Source: Streptomyces sulphureus DSM 40104
GTDB lineage: Bacteria > Actinomycetota > Actinomycetes > Streptomycetales > Streptomycetaceae
Direction of reading: 5' to 3'
Length of the DNA stretch: 64,000 nt
NCBI RefSeq assembly: GCF_000381025.1
Contig: NZ_KB905813.1
Span: forward strand, 478,716-542,715
The notes under the pieces: model-generated
Told to the model about the DNA's origin: nothing
Seen by the model: only the letters and a program-made list of their open reading frames with translations
Databases searched by the model: none
Translations under genes and position numbers: made by a program
In this document: positions 34,035 to 44,061 of the stretch, in pieces
Layout of the letters: each line of letters begins with the position of its first letter
Numbering within the stretch: the stretch's first letter is position 1

Positions 34035-35372
34035 ATGCGACGCAACCGTGTACTTGCCGCCGGCGCGGCCGGACTGCTGTTCGCAGGGGTGCTCACGGCG
34101 TGTTCGGACTCCCGCGCGGAGGGCCCGGTGACCGTCAAGCTGCTGCAGTTCCAGGAGGCCCGCGCCGATGTCGTCAAGGACCTCATACCGGAGTTCGAGA
34201 AGGCGATGGCCGAAAAGGGGCAGGACGTCAAGGTGGAGCTGGTCACCGACATCCTCACCGACGACCAGTTCCGGACCAAGATCACGCAGCAGTTCTACTC
34301 CGGCAAGGCGCCGGACGTCGTGGACATGGGCAACAAGAACGTGACCGGCATGGCCGGCGCCGGCTACCTGCTCAAGCTCGACAAGTACCTGCACACGTGG
34401 GACGGCTGGGACGAGTACTACCCGTCGGTGAAGGACGGCGCACGGGAGCGGAACGGCAGTTACTACTCCCTCCCGCACGAGGCGAGCGTGCAGAGCCTCT
34501 TCTACCGGAAGGACGTGCTGGAGCGGCTGGGCATCGACACCTCGCAGCCGCGCACGTGGGACGAGCTGATCGCCCGGCTGAAGCAGGTCCGCGCCAAGAC
34601 CGGCGAGGCTCCGATCGTCCTGCCCGCCGGGACCGCCTGGGGCGACGGCTCGTGGTCGGAGGGCCTCCTGCCCGTCATGGCGGGTACCGGCAGCACCCTG
34701 TACGACGACGAGTCCGGGAAGTGGAAGCTCAGGAGCAAGGGCCTGTCGGCCGCCTTCGACCTCTACGCGGACCTCGTCGAGGCAGATCTGCTCCCGGTAC
34801 GCGACCTGCAGAACCCGAACCCGTGGGAGCCGACGAAGTACCAGAAGTTCCCCCAGGGCACGCTTCCGGTGGCGGCCCAGGGGAGCTGGGGGTGGAAGTA
34901 CGACTGGGGCCCAGAAGGGTCGGCCCCGATCAAGAACTCCCGCGAGAGAATCGGCACTTGGGACTACCCGGCCCTGGTGCCGGGCACCAAGCCCGCCCCG
35001 GTCAGCGGCGGCGGCTTCGGCTACAGCGTCAACGCCGACGCCGCCCATCCCGACGCCGCCGTCGAGCTGGCGAAGTGGCTGAGTTCCGGAAAGGCGCTGG
35101 CCAAGCAACTGGCCGCGGTGGGCGCCGTCTCGCCGCGCGAGGGCCTCTCCGGCACCGCGCCGTACAAGAACGAGCCGTCCCTGCTCCAGGCGGAGGACGA
35201 GCTGAAATCCAGCATCCAGCCACCGCTGGGTGACGGAGAGGACCGCGTCTCGCAGGCGGTCCAGAGCGCGACGGCGAAGATCGTGTCCGGCGATGCGGAC
35301 GGCAGCCAGGCCGCCGACGCCTTCGCCGAAGAGGCCGCAGAGCTGCTCGGCAGCACTCGGGTGGCGAAATGA
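34035..35372 (+). CDS. Sugar-binding lipoprotein of ROK-controlled ABC importer
   Basis: 445 residues; the second ATG (34035) is chosen for its spacing to AGGAGAG. Signal peptide MRRNRVLAAGAAGLLFAGVL, lipobox VLTACS (Cys near residue 24). The CUT1 binding-protein fold is shown by VKLLQFQEARADVVKDLIPE, VDMGNKNVTGMAGAG, SLPHEASVQSLFYRKDVLER and GTWDYPALVPGTK. It captures an oligosaccharide, probably a mannose-containing glycan released by the glycosidases and sulfatase encoded downstream. Its stop overlaps the first permease (ATGA). No ATPase gene in the operon. Confidence 0.9.
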   Translation: MRRNRVLAAGAAGLLFAGVLTACSDSRAEGPVTVKLLQFQEARADVVKDLIPEFEKAMAEKGQDVKVELVTDILTDDQFRTKITQQFYSGKAPDVVDMGNKNVTGMAGAGYLLKLDKYLHTWDGWDEYYPSVKDGARERNGSYYSLPHEASVQSLFYRKDVLERLGIDTSQPRTWDELIARLKQVRAKTGEAPIVLPAGTAWGDGSWSEGLLPVMAGTGSTLYDDESGKWKLRSKGLSAAFDLYADLVEADLLPVRDLQNPNPWEPTKYQKFPQGTLPVAAQGSWGWKYDWGPEGSAPIKNSRERIGTWDYPALVPGTKPAPVSGGGFGYSVNADAAHPDAAVELAKWLSSGKALAKQLAAVGAVSPREGLSGTAPYKNEPSLLQAEDELKSSIQPPLGDGEDRVSQAVQSATAKIVSGDADGSQAADAFAEEAAELLGSTRVAK

Positions 35373-36280
35373 CCACGGCCAAGACTTCGGCCGCCCGGCC
35401 GACACGTCCCCTGCAAGAGCGCGCTGCGCTGCCCGTGCTGCTCGGCCCCTCGGTCCTCCTGATCGCGGTCTTCGTGATCGCCCCCGCCGCTTACGGCATC
35501 TACCTCGCCCTCACCGACACGCAACTGACCGGATTCGCGGCGCAGGACCCGCAGTTCGTCGGGCTGGAGAACTTCCGGAACCTGCTCGGCTCGGCGGACT
35601 TCCTCGAATCGCTGGGCCGTACGGGAGAGTTCGTCCTCTGGTCGGCGATCATCGGGCAGACGGTGCTCGGCATGCTCGCCGCACTGCTGCTGCGTCAGAA
35701 ATGGCTGCGCGGCAAGGGGCTGTTCGGAGCGTTGATGCTCCTGCCGATGGTGGTGCCCGAGGTCGTCGCGTCGTTGACCTGGGCGAGCGTGCTCTCCTCC
35801 GAGGACGGCAGCACGTTCAACCGACTGCTCGGGCTGTTCGGTTCGGGCGCGGCGGCGCCGCTGCAGGAGTACCCGATGACCTCGGTGATCCTCATCAACG
35901 TCTGGCGGGGTATCGCGTTCGCGATGATCATGTTCCAGGCCGCGTTGGAGGACGTGCCCGACGAGCTGCTGGAGGCGTCGCGCATGGACGGCGCAAGCGC
36001 GCTCCAGGTCTTCCGGCACATCACCTTGCCCCTGATCCGCGGCCCGGTCTTCCTCTACCTGCTGCTCACCACCATCACCACGGTCGGCGTCTTCGGGCTC
36101 ATCTACTTCCTGACCCAGGGCGGTCCTGGACAGGACACGGAGATCACCTCCGTGTACATCTTCCAGAGCGCCTTCAAGTACTCGCAGATCGGCCTGGGAA
36201 GCGCCGCCTCGGTGATCCTGCTCATCCTGCTGACGATCCTCGGCATGACCTACGCCCGGCTGGCAAAGGTGGAGGTCTGA
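35369..36280 (+). CDS. Sugar ABC transporter permease (MalF type)
   Basis: 303 residues, starts in the stop of the binding-protein gene. Helices include LPVLLGPSVLLIAVFVIAPA and SVILINVWRGIAFAMIMFQA. The EAA loop reads DELLEASRMDGASALQVFRH, so the canonical EAA is ELLEAS. CUT1 family. The stop overlaps the next ATG by one base (TGATG). Confidence 0.9.
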   Translation: MTTAKTSAARPTRPLQERAALPVLLGPSVLLIAVFVIAPAAYGIYLALTDTQLTGFAAQDPQFVGLENFRNLLGSADFLESLGRTGEFVLWSAIIGQTVLGMLAALLLRQKWLRGKGLFGALMLLPMVVPEVVASLTWASVLSSEDGSTFNRLLGLFGSGAAAPLQEYPMTSVILINVWRGIAFAMIMFQAALEDVPDELLEASRMDGASALQVFRHITLPLIRGPVFLYLLLTTITTVGVFGLIYFLTQGGPGQDTEITSVYIFQSAFKYSQIGLGSAASVILLILLTILGMTYARLAKVEV

Positions 36281-37164
36281 TGACGGCCACGACGAACACC
36301 GAGCACGTGACGGCCACCGGACCCGCAGGTCCGCGCCGCCGCAAGCCGACGTGGGTGATCCTGCAACAGGCGCTGCAATACGCCCTGATGGTGCTGCTGG
36401 CGCTGTTCTGCGTCGTCCCGTTCGCCTGGGTCGCGCTCACGGCCGTGGACGCCGACGGCGGGCCCACGGCCAGCCTTCCGACGTTCACGCTGGACAACTT
36501 CGTCCGGTTCTTCACCGACGGCGCCACTCCGCGGCTGTTCCTGAACAGCATCGTCGTCTCGTTCGCCGCCACCGCGCTGAACCTCGCCTGCGGCGTCCTG
36601 GGAGCCTACGCGCTGTCCCGCTACCGGTTCCGCGGACGCAGGACCTTCATGTTCGCGATCCTGCTGATCCGGGTCATTCCGCCGCCAGCGACGATCGTCG
36701 CCCTGTACCTGCTGATGGTCAAGATCCAGTTGGACGACAGCTATATCGGCCTGATCCTGGTCGAGGCGTCGGCGGCGCTGCCGATCACCCTGTGGCTGCT
36801 GAAGGGGACCATCGACGCCATTCCGTTCGAGCTGGAGGAGGCGGCGTGGCTCGACGGCAGCAGCCGGTTCGGCGCGATCGGCCGGATCATCCTGCCGCTG
36901 GTCGGCCCCGGGCTCGGCGCCGCCGCGATGCTGACGTTCATGGCCGTGTGGGGCGACTTCCTCACCCCGCTCGTGCTGTTGCAGTCGCCCGACCTCTATC
37001 CGCTCTCGATCGGTCTGTTCCGGTCGTTCACCGCTTTCAACCAGGTCGACTGGGGCGTACTCGCTGCGAGCGCCGTCGTCTACATGGCGCCGCCCGCTGT
37101 GCTGTACCTCTTCCTCCGGCGTCACCTGATGCGATCGAGCCTCGGCGGTGCCCTCAAGTCCTGA
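36280..37164 (+). CDS. Sugar ABC transporter permease (MalG type)
   Basis: 294 residues. The first helix is ALQYALMVLLALFCVVPFAW. The EAA loop is FELEEAAWLDGSSRFGAIGR (about residues 185-204). CUT1 family, the partner of the MalF-type permease. The alpha-mannosidase start follows after 100 bp, probably within the same transcript. Confidence 0.9.
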   Translation: MTATTNTEHVTATGPAGPRRRKPTWVILQQALQYALMVLLALFCVVPFAWVALTAVDADGGPTASLPTFTLDNFVRFFTDGATPRLFLNSIVVSFAATALNLACGVLGAYALSRYRFRGRRTFMFAILLIRVIPPPATIVALYLLMVKIQLDDSYIGLILVEASAALPITLWLLKGTIDAIPFELEEAAWLDGSSRFGAIGRIILPLVGPGLGAAAMLTFMAVWGDFLTPLVLLQSPDLYPLSIGLFRSFTAFNQVDWGVLAASAVVYMAPPAVLYLFLRRHLMRSSLGGALKS

Positions 37165-37264
37165 CCGCACGCGTCCACTTGACCCCCATGGCGACGGGCC
37201 GCCGTGCCCTGCCGCAGTACCCAAGCCCCGGAACAACCAGCAGTACGTAAGAGGAGACGCTCTC

Positions 37265-40200
37265 TTGGCTGACGACAATCCGCATGGCCGAGTGCAACTC
37301 GACGCCACCGCACTGGCGATGCAACGGGTCCGACGGTTCACCAAGTTCCGCATACGGCCCGCCGTCTACCGCGACACCCGTCCGGTCCGCATCGCCGCGT
37401 GGGCGGTCGAGGGCGAGCCCGTGCCGTTCGCGGAGGCGGTGCAGGAGCAGTACGAGCCGTTCGCGCTGGGCCGGGCGTGGGGCAGACCCTGGGGTACCAC
37501 CTGGTTCGACGTCTCCGGCGAGGTGCCGGCGGAGTGGGCCGGCGGGCAGGCCGAACTCGTCGTCGACTTGGGATTCACGGGGGACCAGCCGGGGTTCCAG
37601 GCCGAGGGGACGGTGTACCGCCCGGACGGAGAGATCGTCAAAGCGATCGAGCCCTACAACTCCTGGGTTCCGCTTCCGGAGCCGGGGCCCTTCCGCCTGC
37701 TGATCGAGGCGGCGGCGAACCCGATCGTCCAGGTGCCCTACGAGTACGAACCCACGGCGATGGGTGACAAGGCGACCGCGGGCGAAGAGCCGCTGTACCG
37801 CCTCAAAGAGCTGTGCGTCGCCTCTCGCGACCGGCAGGTGTGGGACCTCCTCCAGGACGTGACCGCCCTCGACGGGCTGGTCGACGTCCTTCCCGAACAG
37901 GGCTCGCGGCGCGCGGAGATCGTGTACGCGCTGGAGCGGATGGTCGACGTCATGGACCCCGAAGACATCGCGGGTACCGCGGCGCGCGGCCAGGAGGTCC
38001 TCGCGCCCGTACTCGCGAGCCGCGCGGCCGACAGCTCGCTGATCGTCTCCGCCGTCGGCCATGCCCATATCGACTGCGCGTGGCTGTGGCCGGTACGGGA
38101 GACCGTGCGAAAGGTGGCGCGGACGTTCGCCAACGTCCTGGATCTCAGCGGACGTCACCCGGAGTTCGTGTTCGCCGCCTCGTCGGCGCAGCAGTACGCC
38201 TGGCTCAAGGAGACCCAGCCGCGCCTGTTCGAGCGGGTCCGCAGAGCAGTGGCCGAGGGCGTCATCCGTCCGGTCGGCGGGATGTGGGTCGAGTCCGACA
38301 CCAACATGCCCTCGGGCGAGGCGCTGGTCCGCCAGTTCGTACTCGGAAAGCGCTTCTTCGCCGAGGAGTTCGGGGTGGAGAGCGAAGAGGTGTGGCTGCC
38401 CGACTCCTTCGGGTACACGGCCGCGCTGCCGCAGATCGCCAGGGCGGCGGGCGCTCGCTACTTCCTCACCCAGAAACCGTCCTGGAACGAGACGAACGCG
38501 ATGCCCCACTCCAGCTTCCACTGGGAAGGCATCGACGGCTCCCGACTGTTTACCCACTTCCCGCCCGCCGAGACCTACAACTCCGACCTCGGCGCCGCCG
38601 ATCTCGCGCGTACGGAGCGAACGTACCGGCAGAAGGGCGCGGCACGGCACGTACTCGGACTGTACGGATGGGGCGACGGCGGCGGCGGTCCCACCAGGGA
38701 GATGCTGGCAGCGGCCGAGCGCAAGCGCGACCTCGACGGGTCGCCGCGGGTGCGGATGGACGATCCGGACAGCTTCTTCCGTGCTGCCGAGGCCGAACTG
38801 CCCGCACCGCCCGTGTGGGTCGGCGAGATGTACCTCGAACTGCACCGCGGCACACTGATCTCGCACGCGCGGAGCAAGCGGGGCAATCGGCACAGCGAGG
38901 CCCTGCTCCGGGAGGCCGAACTGTGGGCGGCGACCGCCGCCCTCCGCAGCGGAGCCCCCTACCCGTACGACGAGTTGCGGCGGATCTGGGAGACGGTGCT
39001 GCTGCTCCAGTTCCACGACATCCTGCCGGGCACGTCGATCGCCTGGGTCCATCAGGACGCCGAGCGGGATTACGACCGGGTGGCGGGGGAGCTCGACTCC
39101 CTTGTGGCGACCGCGCTCGACGCACTCGGCGGTGGCGAGGGCGACGGTGCTCCGGTCGCGGCCAACGCGGGCCCCTACCCGCTGCACGGCGTGCCGGCGG
39201 CCGGCATCGGTCCCGCCTCCCCGCCCCCGGCGGCCGCTCCGCGTCAGGTGAACGACAGGTTCGTGCTCGACGACGGGCTGCTGCACGCCGAGATCGACGG
39301 GCGCGGCACGGTCGTCTCGCTCGTCGATCCGGTTGCCGACCGGCAGTTGCTGCCGCAGGGCGTCGCGGGCGGTGTCCTTCAACTCTTCCGCGACACCCCG
39401 CGGGAGTGGGACGCGTGGGACATCAACGACGAGGACAAGCGCAGCGGCCGTGACCTCGTGGAACCGGTGTCGGTCGGCATCGTGGACGATGCAGTGGTGG
39501 TGCGGCACGAGCGCGGCGAGACGGTGATCACCATGTCCGTCCGCCTCTCCGAAGGCAAGCTCACCTACGCCTTCGACATCGACTGGCACGAGTCGCAGAA
39601 GCTGCTCAAACTCGCCTTTCCGCTGGACATCAGGGCGGACCGGTCCACGTCCGAGATCCAGTTCGGTCATCTGCACCGGCCGATCCACCAGAACACCTCC
39701 TGGGACGCCGCCCGGTTCGAGACGGTCGCGCACCGGTGGGTGCATGTCGGCGAGCCCGGGTACGGCGTCGCCCTCGCCAACGACGTGGTCTACGGACACG
39801 ACATCCGCAACGGGCAGGGGCCCGGGGGCCGTCCGATGACGACGGTGCGCTTGTCGCTGCTGCGTGCGCCGCGCTACCCGGATCCGGCAGCGGACCAGGG
39901 GCGGCACACCTTCTCCGTCAGCCTGCGTCCCGGAGGGATTCCGGACGCCGTCGCGGACGGGTACACGCTGCAACTCCCTCTGCGCACGGTGCCGGGCGGC
40001 GCGGTGGAACCGTTGCTGGAGGTCTCCGACCCGGCCGTCGTGGTGGAGAGCGTCAAGCTCGCGGAGGACCGCTCGGGGGATCTCGTCGTGCGCCTGTACG
40101 AGGCGCACGGCAATCGCTCGCGCGCGAACGTGCGCACCCGGTTCTCCTGGCGCGAGGCCCTCGCCACCGATCTCCTGGAGCGTGCTGTGGAGAGCGAGGC

Positions 40201-40327
40201 CGTCAGGGGAGCGGAGCCCGGAGGCGAAGTCGCCCTGGAGCTGCGCCCGTTCGAGCTGCTCACCCTCCGATTCCGCGACCCGGTGGCCGAAGAGCCGGCG
40301 GGTGCGCGTCACACATCGATGAGTTGA
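37265..40327 (+). CDS. GH38 alpha-mannosidase
   Basis: 1020 residues from TTG 37265, behind AGAGGAGACG. The N-terminal beta-domain is typical of bacterial GH38 (WGRPWGTTWFDVSGEVPAEW). The catalytic zinc-binding block is GHAHIDCAWLWPVRETVRKV (about residue 265), the nucleophile Asp is in VWLPDSFGYTAALPQI (about 379) and FHWEGIDGSRLFTHFPPAET follows. The C-terminal beta-sandwich has the HxxxxxxSWDAARFE and TVRLSLLRAPRYPDP stretches. It hydrolyses terminal alpha-mannosides, probably intracellularly since no signal peptide is present. It sits between a sugar importer and a GH2 enzyme plus sulfatase. A second GH38 is encoded at 53983-57030. Confidence 0.93.
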   Translation: MADDNPHGRVQLDATALAMQRVRRFTKFRIRPAVYRDTRPVRIAAWAVEGEPVPFAEAVQEQYEPFALGRAWGRPWGTTWFDVSGEVPAEWAGGQAELVVDLGFTGDQPGFQAEGTVYRPDGEIVKAIEPYNSWVPLPEPGPFRLLIEAAANPIVQVPYEYEPTAMGDKATAGEEPLYRLKELCVASRDRQVWDLLQDVTALDGLVDVLPEQGSRRAEIVYALERMVDVMDPEDIAGTAARGQEVLAPVLASRAADSSLIVSAVGHAHIDCAWLWPVRETVRKVARTFANVLDLSGRHPEFVFAASSAQQYAWLKETQPRLFERVRRAVAEGVIRPVGGMWVESDTNMPSGEALVRQFVLGKRFFAEEFGVESEEVWLPDSFGYTAALPQIARAAGARYFLTQKPSWNETNAMPHSSFHWEGIDGSRLFTHFPPAETYNSDLGAADLARTERTYRQKGAARHVLGLYGWGDGGGGPTREMLAAAERKRDLDGSPRVRMDDPDSFFRAAEAELPAPPVWVGEMYLELHRGTLISHARSKRGNRHSEALLREAELWAATAALRSGAPYPYDELRRIWETVLLLQFHDILPGTSIAWVHQDAERDYDRVAGELDSLVATALDALGGGEGDGAPVAANAGPYPLHGVPAAGIGPASPPPAAAPRQVNDRFVLDDGLLHAEIDGRGTVVSLVDPVADRQLLPQGVAGGVLQLFRDTPREWDAWDINDEDKRSGRDLVEPVSVGIVDDAVVVRHERGETVITMSVRLSEGKLTYAFDIDWHESQKLLKLAFPLDIRADRSTSEIQFGHLHRPIHQNTSWDAARFETVAHRWVHVGEPGYGVALANDVVYGHDIRNGQGPGGRPMTTVRLSLLRAPRYPDPAADQGRHTFSVSLRPGGIPDAVADGYTLQLPLRTVPGGAVEPLLEVSDPAVVVESVKLAEDRSGDLVVRLYEAHGNRSRANVRTRFSWREALATDLLERAVESEAVRGAEPGGEVALELRPFELLTLRFRDPVAEEPAGARHTSMS

Positions 40328-40354
40328 GACGAGTTGAACACAAAGGTGGTTTCC

Positions 40355-42259
40355 ATGCCGGCTGATCGGTTCGATCCGCCCAGGCCGGAGTATCCGCGGC
40401 CCCAGTTCCAGCGTGACCGCTGGGTGAACCTGAACGGCAGATGGGAGTTCGAGATCGACCGGTCCGACACCGGTCGGGAGCGCGGACTCGCCGAACGGGA
40501 GTTGGACCAGGGCAAGTTGGCCGGCGAGATCGTGGTGCCGTTCGCCCCCGAGGCCGCGCTCTCGGGCGTCGGGGAGCAGGACTTCATGCGCGCCGTCTGG
40601 TACCGCCGCACGATCACCGTCCCGCCGGAGTGGGCGGGGGACCGGGTGCTGTTGCACTTCGGCGCGGTTGACCACGACGCGACGGTGTGGGTGAACGGGA
40701 CCGAGGTCGGCCGGCACCGCGGCGGATTCTCCGGCTTCAGCCTCGACATCACCGACGCCGCCCCCGCAGGGGAACCGGTGCCTCTCGTGGTCCGGGCCCG
40801 CGACGACCCCGAGGCACCGCAGGCCAGGGGAAAGCAGTCGGTGCCCTACACCCCGCGCGCGGCCAAGTACCAGCGGACCACGGGTATTTGGCAGACCGTT
40901 TGGCTGGAGCCGGTGCCGCAGACCGCCATCCGCCGCCCCCGCATCACGCCGAACGTCGCGGCGGGAACCTTCGACGTGGAGGTGCCGCTCTCGGCGAACC
41001 TGCCAGGCGGCGTCGTGCACATCCGCGTCGGCGACGGCGCGGGCGACGTGGTCAGCGGCACCGTGCGCGCGGACCTCGACCTCGCGCCCCGGCTGAGCCT
41101 GGTGCTGCCACCGGAGCGGGTCCGGCTGTGGTCGCCGGACGATCCCCATCTCTACGGACTCAGCGTCGAGTTGCGGGACTCGGACGCACGCGCCGTCGAC
41201 AAGGTGGAGTCGTACGCCGGTCTGCGCAGCGTCGCCATCACCGGCAAGCAGATCCGGATCAACGGCGACGTCGTCTTCCAACGACTGGTGCTGGACCAGG
41301 GCTACTACCCCGACGGGCTGATGACGGCGCCCACCGACGCCGATCTGGTGCGGGACATCCAGCTCGGCCAGGCGGCCGGTTTCAACGGTGCACGACTGCA
41401 CCAGAAGGTCTTCGAGGAGCGCTACCTCTACCACGCCGACCGGTTGGGCTACCTGGTGTGGGGCGAGTTCGGCGACTGGGGCTGCAACACGGGCGAGGGC
41501 CAGTCCACCAACCAGCGGCCGGACGCGTCGTACATCCAGGAATGGTTGGAGGTGCTCGAACGGGACCACTCCCACCCGGCGATCATCGGCTGGTGCCCGA
41601 TGAACGAAACCTGGCAGGACTACGGCGACAGGATCACCGCGCTGGACGACGTGATGCGCGGCATGTTCCTGGCCACCAAGGCACACGACACGTCCCGGCC
41701 CGTGCTCGACACCTCCGGCTACGCACATCGGATCGCCGAGTCCGACGTGTTCGACAGCCACGACTACGAGCAGGACCCGGACGCCTTCGCCGCCACGCAC
41801 CGTGCCCTCTCCGACGGCGATCCCTACGTGAACCGGTCGGACACCACGGGTGAGTCCTGGTCCATCGGCTATCGCGGACAGCCCTTCTTCGTCAGCGAGT
41901 TCGGGGGCATCTGGTGGAACCCCGCCGAGGCCGGCCGACCGCAGACGGTCACCGGGTCCTGGGGGTACGGCGACCGGGTACGCAGCGTCGAGGAGTTCCA
42001 CGACCGGTTCGACGGACTCGTCGGTGCGTTGCTCGGCCATCCGGACATGTTCGGCTACTGCTACACGCAACTGACCGACGTCTTCCAGGAACAGAACGGC
42101 ATCTTCGGATTCGACCGGTCCGAGAAATTCGATATCCGACGCATCCGCTCGGCCCAACTCCGGCCGGCGGCCATTGAAGTCGGCGCGAGGCAGCACGACG
42201 GAAAAGACGCCACCGACGGGGCGCAAGGACGACGTTCGACGGAAGGACCGGGCGCATGA
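40355..42259 (+). CDS. GH2-family glycoside hydrolase
   Basis: 634 residues; ATG 40355 chosen over TTG 40334 because AAAGGTGG precedes it. GH2 sugar-binding domain: RDRWVNLNGRWEFEIDRSDT and VWVNGTEVGRHRGGFSGFS. Immunoglobulin-like domain: RLWSPDDPHLYGLSVELRDS. TIM-barrel: VLERDHSHPAIIGWCPMNET with acid/base Glu418 (after Asn417), and nucleophile Glu515 in PFFVSEFGGIWW. GH2 includes beta-mannosidase, beta-galactosidase and beta-glucuronidase activities; the exact one is not readable. No signal peptide, so it acts on imported oligosaccharides. Overlaps the sulfatase gene by 4 bp. Confidence 0.9.
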   Translation: MPADRFDPPRPEYPRPQFQRDRWVNLNGRWEFEIDRSDTGRERGLAERELDQGKLAGEIVVPFAPEAALSGVGEQDFMRAVWYRRTITVPPEWAGDRVLLHFGAVDHDATVWVNGTEVGRHRGGFSGFSLDITDAAPAGEPVPLVVRARDDPEAPQARGKQSVPYTPRAAKYQRTTGIWQTVWLEPVPQTAIRRPRITPNVAAGTFDVEVPLSANLPGGVVHIRVGDGAGDVVSGTVRADLDLAPRLSLVLPPERVRLWSPDDPHLYGLSVELRDSDARAVDKVESYAGLRSVAITGKQIRINGDVVFQRLVLDQGYYPDGLMTAPTDADLVRDIQLGQAAGFNGARLHQKVFEERYLYHADRLGYLVWGEFGDWGCNTGEGQSTNQRPDASYIQEWLEVLERDHSHPAIIGWCPMNETWQDYGDRITALDDVMRGMFLATKAHDTSRPVLDTSGYAHRIAESDVFDSHDYEQDPDAFAATHRALSDGDPYVNRSDTTGESWSIGYRGQPFFVSEFGGIWWNPAEAGRPQTVTGSWGYGDRVRSVEEFHDRFDGLVGALLGHPDMFGYCYTQLTDVFQEQNGIFGFDRSEKFDIRRIRSAQLRPAAIEVGARQHDGKDATDGAQGRRSTEGPGA

Positions 42260-44061
42260 AGGCCATCATGGTCATGTTCGACAGCCTGAACCGGCACATG
42301 CTGCCTCCTTACGGCGCGGACTGGGTGCACGCCCCGAACTTCACGCGCCTCGCCGCCCGCTCCACCACGTACGACAACTGCTACGTGGGATCGATGCCCT
42401 GCATGCCGGCACGTCGTGAACTGCACACGGGCAGGCACAACTTCCTCCACCGGAGCTGGGGTCCGCTGGAGCCGTTCGACGACTCCATGCCCGAAATGCT
42501 GAAGCAGCACGGCGTGTACACCCACCTGGTCAGTGACCATCAGCACTACTGGGAGGACGGCGGTGCCACCTACCACGGGCGCTACAACACCTGGGAGTTC
42601 TTCCGCGGCCAGGAGGGAGATGCCTGGAAGGGACAGGTGGCCGACCCCGTACTGCCGGAGGATTTGCACAGCAACCGCAACGATCTCTGGCGCCAGGACT
42701 GGGTGAACCGTGCGCACATGGACACCGAGGAGAAGCACCCGCAGACGCTCACCTTCGATGCGGGCCTGGAATTCCTGCGCGAAAACCGGGCGCAGGACGA
42801 CTGGTTCGTGCAGATCGAGACCTTCGACCCGCACGAGCCCTTCTTCACGCACAAGGGCTACAAGGACCTCTACCCGCACGAGTACCACGGGGCGCACTTC
42901 GACTGGCCGAACTACGCCAAGGTCACCGAGACCGAGGAAGAGACCGCCCATGCGCGCTTCGAGTACGCAGCGCTGCTGTCCATGTGCGACAACTCGCTGG
43001 GCCGGGTGCTGGACGCGATGGACGAGTACGACCTGTGGGACGACACCCTGCTGATCGTCTGCACCGACCACGGCTTTCTGCTCGGGGAGAAAGGCTGGTG
43101 GGGCAAGCTCGTCCAGCCCTGGTACAACGAGCTGGCGAACACCCCCTTGTTCGTCTGGGACCCGCGTCGGCCCACGCAGGCCGGCAGGCGCCATTCCGGC
43201 CTCGTCCAGACGATCGACCTCGCCCCGACGCTTCTGGAATTCTTCGGCGTCGACCGCACCCCCGACATGCAGGGCCGCCCTTTGGCCGAAGCGACCGACG
43301 ACTCCCTGAGTGAGGTACCGCTGCGCGAATCCGCGCTCTTCGGCATGTTCGGCGGCCACGTCAACATCACCGACGGCCGCTGGGTCTACATGCGTTCCTG
43401 CCACGACACGACCAACCAGCCCCTCTACGAACACACGCTGATGCCCACGCACGGGCGCGGCCGCTTCACCCCCGCCGAGCTGGTCGACGCCGAACTCGCC
43501 GAGCCATTCGACTTCACGAAGGGCGTCCGCACGCTGCGGGTCCCCGCCCGAACAGCGCCCGGCTTCGATCCCTCACGGTTCGGAGCGCTGCTGTACGACC
43601 TGGCCGACGATCCCCGACAGGAGCGGCCGGTCCACGACGACGAAGCGGAGCTTCGCATGATCCGGTTGCTGGTGGAGCGTCTCCGGGACACCGATGCCCC
43701 AGCGGACCAGTACGAGCGTCTCGGCCTGCCCCGGAGGCCGGAGCAGGTGACCACCGCGCACCTCCAGGTCGCCGCGCACCGTGAACAACCGCGCCAGGCG
43801 GCGGCGCTGGGCCGCGCACCGCGAGCCGACGAGTTCCCCGAGGGACGGCTCAGCCTGCGCACGCCGCTCGCCGTGCTGCTGTCCGACCCGGTGGCCGTCG
43901 AGGCGGTGCGCCGTTTCGTGCCCGGAATCACCGACTCCGAACAGCTGACGGCGCCGGGCGCCGTGTCACTGCTCCAACTGGCCGCCGCTACCGGGGAACC
44001 CGACCGCGAGCAGTTGACGGGGCTGGCGAACGAACTCGCACGTCTCTTTCCCCGAAGCTGA
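42256..44061 (+). CDS. Type I sulfatase (formylglycine-dependent)
   Basis: 601 residues, coupled to the GH2 gene (ATGA overlap). The alkaline-phosphatase-like fold starts MKAIMVMFDSLNRHMLPPYG with Asp for metal binding. The sulfatase signature C-x-P-x-R is CMPAR, Cys49 to Arg53, within GSMPCMPARRELHTGR; the Cys is converted to formylglycine by a sulfatase-modifying enzyme. Metal ligands recur in LLIVCTDHGFLLGEKGWWGK (Asp-His). It removes sulfate esters from sugars. No signal peptide, so the sulfated oligosaccharide is imported first and desulfated inside. Its position with GH38 and GH2 indicates degradation of a sulfated, mannose-containing glycan. Confidence 0.93.
   Translation: MKAIMVMFDSLNRHMLPPYGADWVHAPNFTRLAARSTTYDNCYVGSMPCMPARRELHTGRHNFLHRSWGPLEPFDDSMPEMLKQHGVYTHLVSDHQHYWEDGGATYHGRYNTWEFFRGQEGDAWKGQVADPVLPEDLHSNRNDLWRQDWVNRAHMDTEEKHPQTLTFDAGLEFLRENRAQDDWFVQIETFDPHEPFFTHKGYKDLYPHEYHGAHFDWPNYAKVTETEEETAHARFEYAALLSMCDNSLGRVLDAMDEYDLWDDTLLIVCTDHGFLLGEKGWWGKLVQPWYNELANTPLFVWDPRRPTQAGRRHSGLVQTIDLAPTLLEFFGVDRTPDMQGRPLAEATDDSLSEVPLRESALFGMFGGHVNITDGRWVYMRSCHDTTNQPLYEHTLMPTHGRGRFTPAELVDAELAEPFDFTKGVRTLRVPARTAPGFDPSRFGALLYDLADDPRQERPVHDDEAELRMIRLLVERLRDTDAPADQYERLGLPRRPEQVTTAHLQVAAHREQPRQAAALGRAPRADEFPEGRLSLRTPLAVLLSDPVAVEAVRRFVPGITDSEQLTAPGAVSLLQLAAATGEPDREQLTGLANELARLFPRS

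Noticed and set aside
37154..42226. Very long antisense open frame (about 1690 codons) across the GH38 and GH2 genes
   Set aside because: Arises from high third-position GC; composition (His, Gly, Arg, Val repeats) is not protein-like and the sense strand encodes recognisable enzymes.
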